Assembly (NCBI GenBank): GCA_003244145.1
Contig: QHBM01000042.1
Span: 4,884 to 50,025 of the forward strand
DNA: 45,142 nucleotides
Origin: Chthoniobacterales bacterium
GTDB lineage: Bacteria; Verrucomicrobiota; Verrucomicrobiia; Chthoniobacterales; UBA10450
Direction: 5' to 3'
Both the position numbers and the translations under genes were made by a program. Positions within the stretch are counted from its first letter, which is position 1. The number at the start of each line of letters is the position of its first letter. The notes below the pieces were generated by a model. That model made no database searches, was not told where the DNA came from, and was given only the letters and a program-made list of their open reading frames with translations. Below, in pieces: positions 33,522-41,411 of the stretch.

Positions 33522-34387
33522 ACTCCGAATCCGAACCGCTGCCGCAGGGAAACATGGTTGCGCGTTTTCTGCGCCTGATTCGGTTTTCGCATACGATTTT
33601 CGCTCTGCCGTTCGCCTTGGGATCTCTCCTGGTCGCGGGAAATGGCCGGCCGACTGGGCGGATGATGTTGCTCGTTCTCCTGTGCATGGTCCTGGCGCGA
33701 ACAGCGGCCATGCTCTTCAACCGCTTGTGCGACTGGTCGCTCGACCAGAGAAACGCGCGAACGGCAATCCGACATCGCCTCGTAGAAAAACCGCTCGCCT
33801 GGGCGCTGCTGGTTTTGAGTGCCGGTGGGTTTGTGGCGGCGAGCGCGGCCATTAACCGGATGACAGGCTGGCTGGCCCCGGTCGCCCTCGCCATCATCTT
33901 TTTCTACTCGTTGACGAAGCGATTCACAAACGCCACCCATTTTTTCCTCGGATTCGCCCTGGCCGTCGCGCCGGTCGGCGCGTGGATTGCGCAAACCGGC
34001 CGCATTGGTTTTCCGCCCTTGGTCCTGGGAGCTGGAGTTCTCTGCTGGGTCGCAGGGTTCGATTTGATTTACGCGACCCAGGACGTCGATTTCGATCGCC
34101 GCGAAGTAATGCACTCGCTCGTGGTCAAACTCGGGGTGGCCCAGAGTTTGCGCCTGGCGCAATGGCTCCACCTCCTAATGTTCCTGGCGCTGATTGCGTT
34201 CGGCGTCGTCGCTAGACTTGGAATTATTTATTATGCGGCCATGCCGCTGGTCGCCGCCGCGCTCTTTTATGAGCATCGCAGCGCAAGCAAGCTAGATCTC
34301 GCCGCAATCAACCGCGCCTTCTTTCAAAGCAACGCATTTGTCAGCGCGATTTTCATCGCGGCCGTAGCCGTCGATCGCTGGCGGTGA
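33518..34387 (+). CDS. ubiA: UbiA-family prenyltransferase
   Basis: 289 residues starting at a GTG that overlaps the upstream stop. UbiA-type integral membrane aromatic prenyltransferase with about eight membrane segments and two Asp-rich motifs: NRLCDWSLDQRNART (first) and YATQDVDFDRREVMHS (second). It condenses a polyprenyl diphosphate with an aromatic acid such as 4-hydroxybenzoate or a futalosine-pathway intermediate (MqnP-type) on the way to a quinone. The ubiA symbol is by family; the quinone is not known from this window. Convergent with rpiB, whose stop is 1 bp away. Confidence 0.9.
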   Translation: MNSESEPLPQGNMVARFLRLIRFSHTIFALPFALGSLLVAGNGRPTGRMMLLVLLCMVLARTAAMLFNRLCDWSLDQRNARTAIRHRLVEKPLAWALLVLSAGGFVAASAAINRMTGWLAPVALAIIFFYSLTKRFTNATHFFLGFALAVAPVGAWIAQTGRIGFPPLVLGAGVLCWVAGFDLIYATQDVDFDRREVMHSLVVKLGVAQSLRLAQWLHLLMFLALIAFGVVARLGIIYYAAMPLVAAALFYEHRSASKLDLAAINRAFFQSNAFVSAIFIAAVAVDRWR

Positions 34388-34388
34388 G

Positions 34389-34817
34389 TTACGGTTCCAA
34401 CTGCGCGATGCGTTGCGCGTGACGCCCGCCTTCGAAGGCCGTCGTTAACCAGACTCGCACAATGGCGAGTGCAGTTTCCTCGGGGATCACGCGTTCTCCC
34501 ATCGAGAGCACATTGGCGTCGTTATGCTGTCTCGAAAGTCGTGCGGTTTCTTCATTCCAACAGAGCGCGCAACGCACCCCGCGCACTTTGTTCGCGGCGA
34601 TGGCCTCGCCGTTTCCCGAACCGCCAAAAACGATCGCCCGCTCGCATTGCCCTTTCACCACCGATTCCGCGGCCGGTCGAATAAAGAGCGGATAATCGAC
34701 CGGTTCCTCGCTGAAGGTTCCGAAGTCGGTCACTTCATGGCCGAGTTGGACAAGGAGTGCCTTCACTTTTTCTTTGTAGTGGAAGCCGGCGTGATCCGTC
34801 CCGAGCGCGATCTTCAT
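34389..34817 (-). CDS. rpiB: Ribose-5-phosphate isomerase B
   Basis: 142 residues: MKIALGTDHAGFHYKE, DYPLF, GGSGNGEAIAANKVRGVRCALCW, then RQHNDANVLSMG. RpiB interconverts ribose 5-phosphate and ribulose 5-phosphate in the pentose phosphate pathway. The catalytic position that is Cys in the E. coli-type enzyme is Glu here (GSGNGE), as in the actinobacterial form that uses a glutamate base. Lies 47 bp downstream of the dnaJ-like gene on the same strand and may be cotranscribed. Confidence 0.96.
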   Translation of the reverse strand: MKIALGTDHAGFHYKEKVKALLVQLGHEVTDFGTFSEEPVDYPLFIRPAAESVVKGQCERAIVFGGSGNGEAIAANKVRGVRCALCWNEETARLSRQHNDANVLSMGERVIPEETALAIVRVWLTTAFEGGRHAQRIAQLEP

Positions 34818-34864
34818 CGGTAGCGTTTCTAATCCGCTGCCCGCGCCACTGTCGAGCGAAAGCG

Positions 34865-35827
34865 TCAGCTCCCGTGTAGTTCGGCCAGTTGCCGCCAGAT
34901 TTCCCGTTCGGGATCAGTCAATTTTTTCGGAATCTCAATCTGCGTAACGACAAACAAATCTCCACGCGCTCCCGACGCGGTCGGAAGTCCATGCCCGCGT
35001 AATCGAAAGCGCTGACCAGCCTGGGTGCCCGGGGGAATTTTCAATCGGACCTTATTCTCCAGCGTCGGAACCTGCAGTTCGCCTCCCAAGGCGGCTTGCC
35101 ACGGCGGAATCTTGACTTCATAAATCAAGTCGCTTCCCTCGACCGTGAAATCCGGATGCCGCGCCAAACGCACCCTCAAAAATAGGTCGCCGCTTTTTCC
35201 TCCCGCTGCTCCGGCTTCGCCCTGACCGGCGAGCCGGATGCGTTGCCCTTCGTGCACCCCTTTCGGAATCTTGACCTGATAGGTTTCGACCTTGTCCGAA
35301 TTGCTGCGACGCAATGAAACCGTTCGTTTCGAACCGTGGAGTGCTTCCTCGAGCGTGACCATGATGTCGGCTTCGACGTCGCTGCCTTTTTCCGGACCTC
35401 TCGGCCGTTGTCCAAAACTGCCGCCGCCAAAACCAGCCTGGCTTCGTCCGCCACCGAAAAACGCTTCGAAGAAATCGCTGAAGCCAGTTCCACCAAATTC
35501 GAATTCCACACCGCCGCCCTCTCCGCCGCCGTAGCGCCGGAAGCCGCCTCCGCGCTGTTGCTGATCCCATCCGGGTGGCGGCTGAAATCCGCCCGGCTGG
35601 TTCCAATTGGCGCCGAGCTCGTCGTACTTCCTTCGCTTCTCCGGATCACCGAGAACTTCGTAAGCCTCATTGAGTTGCTTAAATTTCTCCTCCGCCGTCG
35701 CCTTATCCTTGGCCACGTCGGGATGGTATTTGCGCGCGAGTTTCCGGAACGCCTTGCGGATTTCGTCGTCTGTCGCGGTCTTGGAAACACCAAGCGTCTC
35801 GTAATAATCTCGGAATTGGACTGGCAT
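34865..35827 (-). CDS. CbpA/DnaJ-like co-chaperone without zinc finger
   Basis: 320 residues: J domain (about 5-70) with the HPD tripeptide in RKYHPDVAKD; a Gly/Phe/Arg-rich linker (about 80-145); then two C-terminal substrate-binding barrels (VETYQVKIPKGVHEGQRIRL, VRLKIPPGTQAGQRFRLRGHG). The Cys-rich zinc domain of DnaJ is absent, as in CbpA. It stimulates DnaK and delivers clients. No dnaK or grpE is nearby. Divergent from the Spy-like gene. Confidence 0.92.
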   Translation of the reverse strand: MPVQFRDYYETLGVSKTATDDEIRKAFRKLARKYHPDVAKDKATAEEKFKQLNEAYEVLGDPEKRRKYDELGANWNQPGGFQPPPGWDQQQRGGGFRRYGGGEGGGVEFEFGGTGFSDFFEAFFGGGRSQAGFGGGSFGQRPRGPEKGSDVEADIMVTLEEALHGSKRTVSLRRSNSDKVETYQVKIPKGVHEGQRIRLAGQGEAGAAGGKSGDLFLRVRLARHPDFTVEGSDLIYEVKIPPWQAALGGELQVPTLENKVRLKIPPGTQAGQRFRLRGHGLPTASGARGDLFVVTQIEIPKKLTDPEREIWRQLAELHGS

Positions 35828-35944
35828 CGCTGTCCGCGAAGTTCTGCGCGGTGAGGCGACTGCGCAACCAGCCTCGCTGGTTCGGCAAAAGAAATGTAAC
35901 CGCCCTCCACTCCTTTCCGTCTGTCCCCTTGAAAGAAGAAACCT

Positions 35945-36421
35945 ATGAACAAATTGAAAATATTCTCCTGCGCCGGGGCGGTCGCGCTGACCGGCCTAGT
36001 CGGCATCGGGTGGGCATTCGGAGCCACCGATTCCATCCGACCTCATCCTTTCCGGCATTTTCTTTTCGGGAAAATCGCCGAGCTGGGCGTGAGCGATTCC
36101 CAGCGGCAACAGATCCGCGCTGTTCTCCGCGAATCTCGACCGACGCTTCAGCCGCTGGTTGCGCAACATGTCCGCGAACGCAGGGCCTTGCGAAAAACGA
36201 TCCACACTGTGCCGGTGAACGAGGCCGCCATTCGGGCGCAGGCCGCGCGCGTGGCCCAGGTCGAGGCGGACCTGAATGTCAGACGCGCGTTTATTTCAGA
36301 GCGAATCCGCGCGGTGCTCACGCCAGAACAGGTTGAAAAACTCAAACAGCTCGCCGCGGGATTTGACGCACGCGTCGATGACATCCTCGCGCGCATCAAC
36401 GACAAGATCGCGGAAGAGTAG
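35945..36421 (+). CDS. Spy/CpxP-like periplasmic protein
   Basis: 158 residues with a signal peptide (about 1-26). The mature part is all-helical, with LTxxQ-type repeats: GVSDSQRQQI and LTPEQVEKL. This is the pattern of the Spy/CpxP family of ATP-independent periplasmic chaperones or stress sensors. Highly charged, Arg/Gln-rich. No two-component genes lie next to it, so the regulatory link known from enterobacteria cannot be assumed. Confidence 0.82.
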   Translation: MNKLKIFSCAGAVALTGLVGIGWAFGATDSIRPHPFRHFLFGKIAELGVSDSQRQQIRAVLRESRPTLQPLVAQHVRERRALRKTIHTVPVNEAAIRAQAARVAQVEADLNVRRAFISERIRAVLTPEQVEKLKQLAAGFDARVDDILARINDKIAEE

Positions 36422-36487
36422 CGTCCGAATTGGTGATCCAAGGAGCACGTGCGCTTGGCAGGAGACTCTCTCCACCTATCTTGGGCC

Positions 36488-36550
36488 ATGCGCGAGCTCG
36501 GCAAACTGATCGTCCTCTTCGACGGAGTCATCGCGATCTTTCGCCACTGA
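36488..36550 (+). pseudogene. Possible truncated remnant of a DUF2905-type small membrane protein
   Basis: A 20-codon frame, MRELGKLIVLFDGVIAIFRH, resembles the first membrane segment of DUF2905 proteins (from memory, typically MRELGKLL followed by a Leu/Val-rich stretch). Normal members are about 65-70 residues; here the frame stops at 36548-36550 and I see no continuation in other frames. It ends 16 bp before the uracil-DNA glycosylase gene. Confidence 0.3.
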
Positions 36551-36566
36551 GAAGACCGCGGCTGCA

Positions 36567-37184
36567 ATGAGTTCGAAACGGCAGCGGCTTCTGGATCAAC
36601 ACGTCGCCCGTTTGCGGCAATGCCGGCGCTGCCCCCGCATGCTGCCGCCGCCTGTCTCGGGTGGCCCGGTCGTCAGTCGGGTGATTCTCGTCGGCCAGGC
36701 ACCCGGCGTAAAAGAGCCGGTGCTCGGCCGCCCGTTCGCCTGGACTGCGGGCCGGACGTTGTTCGGTTGGTTCCAGCAGTTTTGTCATCTTAATGAAGAG
36801 CAAGTGCGTGCGCGGATTTATTTCGCGGCCGTATGCCGTTGCTTTCCCGGCAAGACCACCGTGGGCGGCGATCGCGTGCCGGCGCCGGATGAGATTCGGA
36901 ACTGCGCCACGTGGATGAACGATGAACTCGATTTGTTGCGACCCCGGTTGATCATCCCGGTTGGGAAACTTGCGATCGCGCAATTCATCGCGTTCGCGAA
37001 ACTGGACGAAGTCGTCGGCCGAACCTTCCAGATCAGCCGTGCGCGTCACGCTTTCGATCTAATTCCGCTGCCGCATCCGTCAGGCGCTTCCCCCTGGCAT
37101 CGGATCCCGCCCGGAATCGGATTGATGGGCAAGGCGATGAGATTGATCGCGCGGCATCCTGCGATGCGCGACATTTCGGAGTAG
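36567..37184 (+). CDS. Fe-S uracil-DNA glycosylase family protein
   Basis: 205 residues. Four Cys of the Fe-S-type UDG group are visible: CRRCPRM near the N-terminus, and Cys in AVCRCFPG and IRNCATW. Motif A is VGQAPGVKEPVLGRPFAW with AGRTL, and the C-terminal DNA-binding motif is PLPHPSGASPW. This group (families 4, 5 and related) removes uracil or deaminated bases from DNA; which family applies cannot be settled from motifs alone. Length is normal. Followed 53 bp later by pepF. Confidence 0.85.
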   Translation: MSSKRQRLLDQHVARLRQCRRCPRMLPPPVSGGPVVSRVILVGQAPGVKEPVLGRPFAWTAGRTLFGWFQQFCHLNEEQVRARIYFAAVCRCFPGKTTVGGDRVPAPDEIRNCATWMNDELDLLRPRLIIPVGKLAIAQFIAFAKLDEVVGRTFQISRARHAFDLIPLPHPSGASPWHRIPPGIGLMGKAMRLIARHPAMRDISE

Positions 37185-37237
37185 GACAGCTTGCCCGCCG
37201 TAGCCTTGCGAAGGAGGGTTTCCCTCTTCTTTCGACA

Positions 37238-39040
37238 ATGACCACTTTGAAAACCCTTACCCGCGCCGATCTCCCCGACTCCGACAAATGGGATCTGACT
37301 CATCTTTTCAACGCACCCGACAAATGGACTGAGGACTTCACCTGGCTCCAACAAGCCTATCCGCAGATCAAAGAGTGGAGGGGCCGGCTCGCCGAATCCG
37401 CCGAAACGCTGGCCGCCGTCCTGGAGTTTGAAAAATCGCTCGATCAAAAAATCGAGCGGCTTTACCACTACGCTTCGCTTCAGCTCGCCGAAGATAGCGC
37501 GAACCCCGAATACCTGGCGCGCATGGGGCAATTGCAAAACCTTCTCACCAAAATCAGCGAAGCCTCCTCCTTCCTGACGCCGGAGATTCAAGCGATCCCG
37601 GACGAGAAGTTCGTCGCCTTTCTGGACGATCCGGCACTGGCGGAATGGAAGAGGGCGCTGAAGAAAATTCGCCGGATGAAACCGCATGTCTTGTCGGAGC
37701 GCGAAGAACGCCTGCTCGCGCTCGGCAGTTCCGCGCTCGATGGCTACGACGACGCTTTCTCGCAGCTCACGGATGTCGACATGAAATTCGGAGTGTTAAC
37801 CGACGAGAGCGGCGAGGAAAAAACGCTCACGCAAAGTTCCTACAGCTCCTTCCTGGTGAAACGGGATCACGCCCTGCGGAAACGGGCCTTTCACCAATTC
37901 TACGAGGAATTTCAGGACCACCAGTTCACCCTCGCCTCGGCTCTCTCCTATTCGGTGAAGGCCGACGTCTTCCGCGCCCGGGCCCGGAATTATTCCTCCG
38001 CCCTCGAAGCGTCTCTTTTTCGCGACGACATCCCACCCGCGGTCTATGACGGACTCATTTCCGCAGTCCGGAAAAATTTCGCGCCGCTCTTCCGCTATCA
38101 TGAATTGCGCCGCCGGGTCCTCGGCTTGGACGAACTTCATCACTACGATACGTACGTCCCCCTCGTCCCGGAGATCGATTCACGCGTGACCTTCGACGAA
38201 GCGACCGAAGAGATTCTCGCAGCCTTTGCGCCGCTCGGACCGGATTACACTGCGATCTTAAGCGAGGGTTTGCGCGGCCGTTGGTGCGATCGCTACGAGA
38301 CGAAAGGCAAACGCAGCGGCGCTTTCTCTTCCGGCAGCTTCGGCGCGCCGCCCTACATCCTGATGAACTACAAGAGCGATGTCTTCTCCGACGTTTACAC
38401 GCTCGCGCACGAAGCGGGGCACTCGATGCACACCTGGTTCGCGCAAAAATCGCAACGCTACCAGGATTACAACTACCCGATTTTCCTGGCCGAAGTCGCT
38501 TCCACTTTCAACGAGGAGCTGCTCACGCATCATCTCCTCGAGAAGACCGACGACAAAAAAATGCGCGCCTACATCATCAACCGCCAGATCGACGACATTC
38601 GCGGCACGCTTTTCCGCCAGACCATGTTCGCGGAATTCGAGAAGATCATTCACGCCATCGAAGAACGCGGGGATGCCCTGACCCTCGATGTTTTCAAATC
38701 CGAGTACCGCGCCCTCCTCCAGGCTTACTTTGGAGAAAACGTCGTGCTCGATCCTCAACTCGATTTGGAATGCCTGCGCATCCCGCATTTCTATAACGCG
38801 TTTTACGTTTACAAATACGCCACTGGAATTTCCGCCGCGATTGCCCTCTCGGAACGGGTTCTCGCGGGAGAACCGGGCAGCGTGGAAGACTATCTCGCTT
38901 TTCTGAAGTCAGGCGGCTCGAAGTTCCCGCTCGAAACGCTCCGGGCGGCTGGCGTCGACATGGCCACATCGGCGCCCATCGAAAGCGCGCTGCGCCTTTT
39001 CGAGCGGCGACTCACGGAACTCGAGCAGCTCCTCCTGTAG
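37238..39040 (+). CDS. pepF: Oligoendopeptidase F (M3 metallopeptidase)
   Basis: 600 residues, full length. The zinc motif HEAGH (His391, Glu392, His395) is in VYTLAHEAGHSMHTWFA, with the distal Glu in FLAEVASTFNEELL. The N-terminal helical domain begins SDKWDLTHLFNAPDKW, typical of PepF. It cleaves short peptides in the cytoplasm. It stands between the UDG and TPR genes in the same direction. Confidence 0.96.
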   Translation: MTTLKTLTRADLPDSDKWDLTHLFNAPDKWTEDFTWLQQAYPQIKEWRGRLAESAETLAAVLEFEKSLDQKIERLYHYASLQLAEDSANPEYLARMGQLQNLLTKISEASSFLTPEIQAIPDEKFVAFLDDPALAEWKRALKKIRRMKPHVLSEREERLLALGSSALDGYDDAFSQLTDVDMKFGVLTDESGEEKTLTQSSYSSFLVKRDHALRKRAFHQFYEEFQDHQFTLASALSYSVKADVFRARARNYSSALEASLFRDDIPPAVYDGLISAVRKNFAPLFRYHELRRRVLGLDELHHYDTYVPLVPEIDSRVTFDEATEEILAAFAPLGPDYTAILSEGLRGRWCDRYETKGKRSGAFSSGSFGAPPYILMNYKSDVFSDVYTLAHEAGHSMHTWFAQKSQRYQDYNYPIFLAEVASTFNEELLTHHLLEKTDDKKMRAYIINRQIDDIRGTLFRQTMFAEFEKIIHAIEERGDALTLDVFKSEYRALLQAYFGENVVLDPQLDLECLRIPHFYNAFYVYKYATGISAAIALSERVLAGEPGSVEDYLAFLKSGGSKFPLETLRAAGVDMATSAPIESALRLFERRLTELEQLLL

Positions 39041-39111
39041 CGGCGGTCTCAGAGGGCCGGATAGGTACGATCCCGGATGCCCATGGCAAGCGATTTGCTA
39101 AATAGGGAACC

Positions 39112-39579
39112 GTGCAGTTTGAATGGCAATTGCAGGCCGCCTGCGGTTACGCAGAGCTGGGCATGACGCGCGAATCACTCGCCGAACTCGACGCCATCGA
39201 TCGGCGATTCCAAAATCGCCCCGAGGTTCTTCAGCTTCGCCTCCATCATCTCATGCGGAGAAAAAGATGGGCGCTCGCGCTTCGCGTCAGCCAAAAGCTA
39301 TGTCGCGTCGCCCCCGATGCCGGTGCGGGATTTCTACATGCCGGCTTTTGTCTGCATCAGCTCGGCAAGACCGCCGAAGCGAAAGATCTCCTGATCACGG
39401 GCCCGGTCGCACTGTTGAAGGAGCCGATCTATTACTACAACATGGGTTGTTACGACGCGCTGCTCGGTAACGTTCATGACGCGCGGGAGAATCTGCAGAT
39501 CAGCTTTAAGATGGACAGCTCCTTCCGCGATCTGGCGAAGAAGGATCCCGATCTGAAAGCCCTTCACGCGGTGATTTGA
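39112..39579 (+). CDS. TPR-like helical repeat protein
   Basis: 155 residues starting at a GTG. About three to four TPR-like helical hairpins: ACGYAELGMTRESLAELDAI, the next around LHHLMRRKRWALALRVSQKL, then GFCLHQLGKTAEAKDLL and NMGCYDALLGNVHDARENL. No signal peptide. Probably a protein-protein interaction module; no partner is evident. 71 bp after pepF. Confidence 0.75.
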   Translation: MQFEWQLQAACGYAELGMTRESLAELDAIDRRFQNRPEVLQLRLHHLMRRKRWALALRVSQKLCRVAPDAGAGFLHAGFCLHQLGKTAEAKDLLITGPVALLKEPIYYYNMGCYDALLGNVHDARENLQISFKMDSSFRDLAKKDPDLKALHAVI

Positions 39580-39609
39580 GCGAGCACGCTCTCGCGCCTT
39601 GATTTCGTT

Positions 39610-39634
39610 GGACGACACGGAGGTCGTCCCTCCA
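39610..39634. repeat. 25-bp hairpin repeat, copy 2
   Basis: Identical to 1038-1062 over all 25 bases (arms GGACGAC and GTCGTCC). It ends 9 bases before the beta-lactamase-family start codon at 39644, so it overlaps the place where a ribosome-binding site would be. Confidence 0.7.
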
Positions 39635-39643
39635 CATTCTGAA

Positions 39644-40798
39644 ATGCTCGATTCGGGCGAACTGAAGAAACGTTTGACTCCACTCTTCGACGAAAATTTC
39701 ACGCGCTTCGGCGAACTCGGTGCGGCGGTATCCGTTTGGCAAAACGGAAAACCCGTCCTGGAGCTCCACGGCGGATTCCGCGATGCGAAGCGGGAAATAC
39801 CGTGGACCCCGGACACGATCGTTCTTTTCTGGTCGGCCACGAAAGGTCTGGGCAGCGCGTGTTTGCTCCACGTCCTTCAAGAGCGCGGCATCGCGCTAAC
39901 GCGCCGCGTCGCTGAGTTCTGGCCGGAATTCGCGCAGGCCGACAAAGGCGAAATCACACTCGCGCAATTGCTCTCGCATCAGGCCGGTCTTGCTGCCCTC
40001 GACGTGGCGGTGGATGTACTCGATTACCCCGCTGTCATCGCCGCACTGGAAAAACAGGCGCCCCTTTGGCCGCCCGGAACCGCCCACGGTTATCATGCGC
40101 GCACCTTCGGATTTTTCGTCGATGAGCTCGTGCGCCGGATTTCCAAAAGCACGGTGAGTGAGTATTGGCGGAAAATATTCGGCGATCCGCTCACTCTCGA
40201 TATCTGGATCGGTTTGCCCGAATCCGAGGAGGGGCGAGTCGCCACGATTTACGCGGCGAAGGCGGACGGGATAGCGGCGCCGGCGCAATTTTATCGAGAC
40301 CTCGCCACTCCCGGAACGCTCGCGCGCAAAGCATTCACCTCACCGCGCGGACTGCAGTCGGTGAGCGCCATGAACAGCCGTGAAAACCGTGCGCGGCCGT
40401 TCGTTTCGTTTGGCGGAATCGGCAGCGCCTTATCGCTGGCGAAATTTTATGCGATGCTCGCGAACGGCGGAGAACTGGACGGACGCCGCTTTTTCGCGCG
40501 CGAAACCATCGCGCAAATGACGACAACACTTGCCTTCGGAATCGATCGTGTTTTTCAAATTCCGACCGCGTTTTCGGCCGGCTTCATGAAAGATCCGCCG
40601 GAGACTCAAAGGCGCATCTTCGGCCCGTCCTCCCTCGCCTTTGGCCATCCCGGCGCCGGCGGCAGTCATGCCTTCGCCGATCCCGAGAAGGGCATCTCCT
40701 TCGCCTACGTCATGAATCAAATGGAGCAGTCGCTCTTGCCTAACGAGAAGTCGCTCCGCGTGGTGGACGCGATTTACTTTACTCGCCCATCACCGTGA
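39644..40798 (+). CDS. Serine beta-lactamase/esterase family protein (class C-like fold)
   Basis: 384 residues from the ATG at 39644; the frame is open from a TTG at 39599, but that part translates a dispersed repeat. Active-site motifs of the class C/EstB group: SATK (Ser64, Lys67) in FWSATKGLGSACLL, and Tyr150 in GYHARTFGF. HPGAGGSHAFADPEKG near the end stands where the KTG-like motif is expected. Such proteins are more often esterases or peptidases than true beta-lactamases. No signal peptide is seen, so a cytoplasmic esterase is more likely. Overlaps the YjbQ gene end by 20 bp, convergent. Confidence 0.88.
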   Translation: MLDSGELKKRLTPLFDENFTRFGELGAAVSVWQNGKPVLELHGGFRDAKREIPWTPDTIVLFWSATKGLGSACLLHVLQERGIALTRRVAEFWPEFAQADKGEITLAQLLSHQAGLAALDVAVDVLDYPAVIAALEKQAPLWPPGTAHGYHARTFGFFVDELVRRISKSTVSEYWRKIFGDPLTLDIWIGLPESEEGRVATIYAAKADGIAAPAQFYRDLATPGTLARKAFTSPRGLQSVSAMNSRENRARPFVSFGGIGSALSLAKFYAMLANGGELDGRRFFARETIAQMTTTLAFGIDRVFQIPTAFSAGFMKDPPETQRRIFGPSSLAFGHPGAGGSHAFADPEKGISFAYVMNQMEQSLLPNEKSLRVVDAIYFTRPSP

Positions 40799-41198
40799 CG
40801 AAAATCTTCCGCCGGTGCGCCGCTCGCCGATGCTCGAAGAGAAAAATTCCCTGCCACGTTCCCAATTGCATTTGAGAATCGGCGATGGGAATCACCTCAC
40901 TGGAACGCGTCAACACCATCCGGATGTGCGACGGCATATCGTCCGGTCCTTCGTCGTTGTGTTCGAAGTACGGTTCGTTCTCCGGCACGAGCCGATCGAA
41001 AAACTTTTCCAGATCGCAGCGTGCGGTCGGATCGGCGTTCTCCATGATGATGAGGCTGCAGCTGGTGTGCTGGACGAAGACCGTCACGGTGCCGGTAGCG
41101 ATGCCGCTTTGCTTGACGACCTGCCGGATATGATCGGTGATTTCGTAGGTCCCTTTGCCCCTGGTGCGGACTTCGAATTGCTCGCTGCGAACGCTCAT
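40779..41198 (-). CDS. yjbQ: YjbQ-family protein (secondary thiamine-phosphate synthase-type)
   Basis: 139 residues from the Met at 41198 (MSVRSEQFEVRTRGKGTYEI), which is the usual length; the longer open frame upstream would cross a direct repeat and is not family-like. Motifs are VFVQHTSCSLIIMENADPTAR, HNDEGPDDMPSHIRMVLT and GTWQGIFLFEHR. The family (UPF0047) has weak thiamine-phosphate synthase activity; its main role is unclear. In this window it is the left boundary of the SIR2-TIR/nSTAND insertion. Confidence 0.92.
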   Translation of the reverse strand: MSVRSEQFEVRTRGKGTYEITDHIRQVVKQSGIATGTVTVFVQHTSCSLIIMENADPTARCDLEKFFDRLVPENEPYFEHNDEGPDDMPSHIRMVLTRSSEVIPIADSQMQLGTWQGIFLFEHRRAAHRRKIFVTVMGE

Positions 41199-41250
41199 TG
41201 CCGTTGCCCGGACGCTAGCGATCACGCGGAAGTGCGCAATCACCGGCAGT

Positions 41251-41285
41251 TTTTGACTTCGCACCAGCCCGCGAACATTCGATAG
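41251..41285 (+). repeat. Left direct repeat flanking the SIR2-TIR/nSTAND cassette
   Basis: These 35 bases match 44897-44931 at 32 of 35 positions, same orientation (shared words TTTTGACTTCGCA, CAGCCCGCGAAC, TCGATAG). Similarity continues after a small gap with CGATGCAAG, which in the right copy holds the hpt start codon, and then with AGCG-ATCC. The left copy therefore includes a decayed fragment of the first eight or so hpt codons (to about 41308). Confidence 0.8.
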
Positions 41286-41411
41286 CCAGCGATGCAAGAA
41301 GCGGATCCTACGATGTTGTTTCGTAGACGCGATCGTGCCCTCAAGTGCAGATTTAACGGATTGCTCTTGATCATACCTGCAGAATTGCAATGATTGCGCG
41401 GTTTCCCCATA

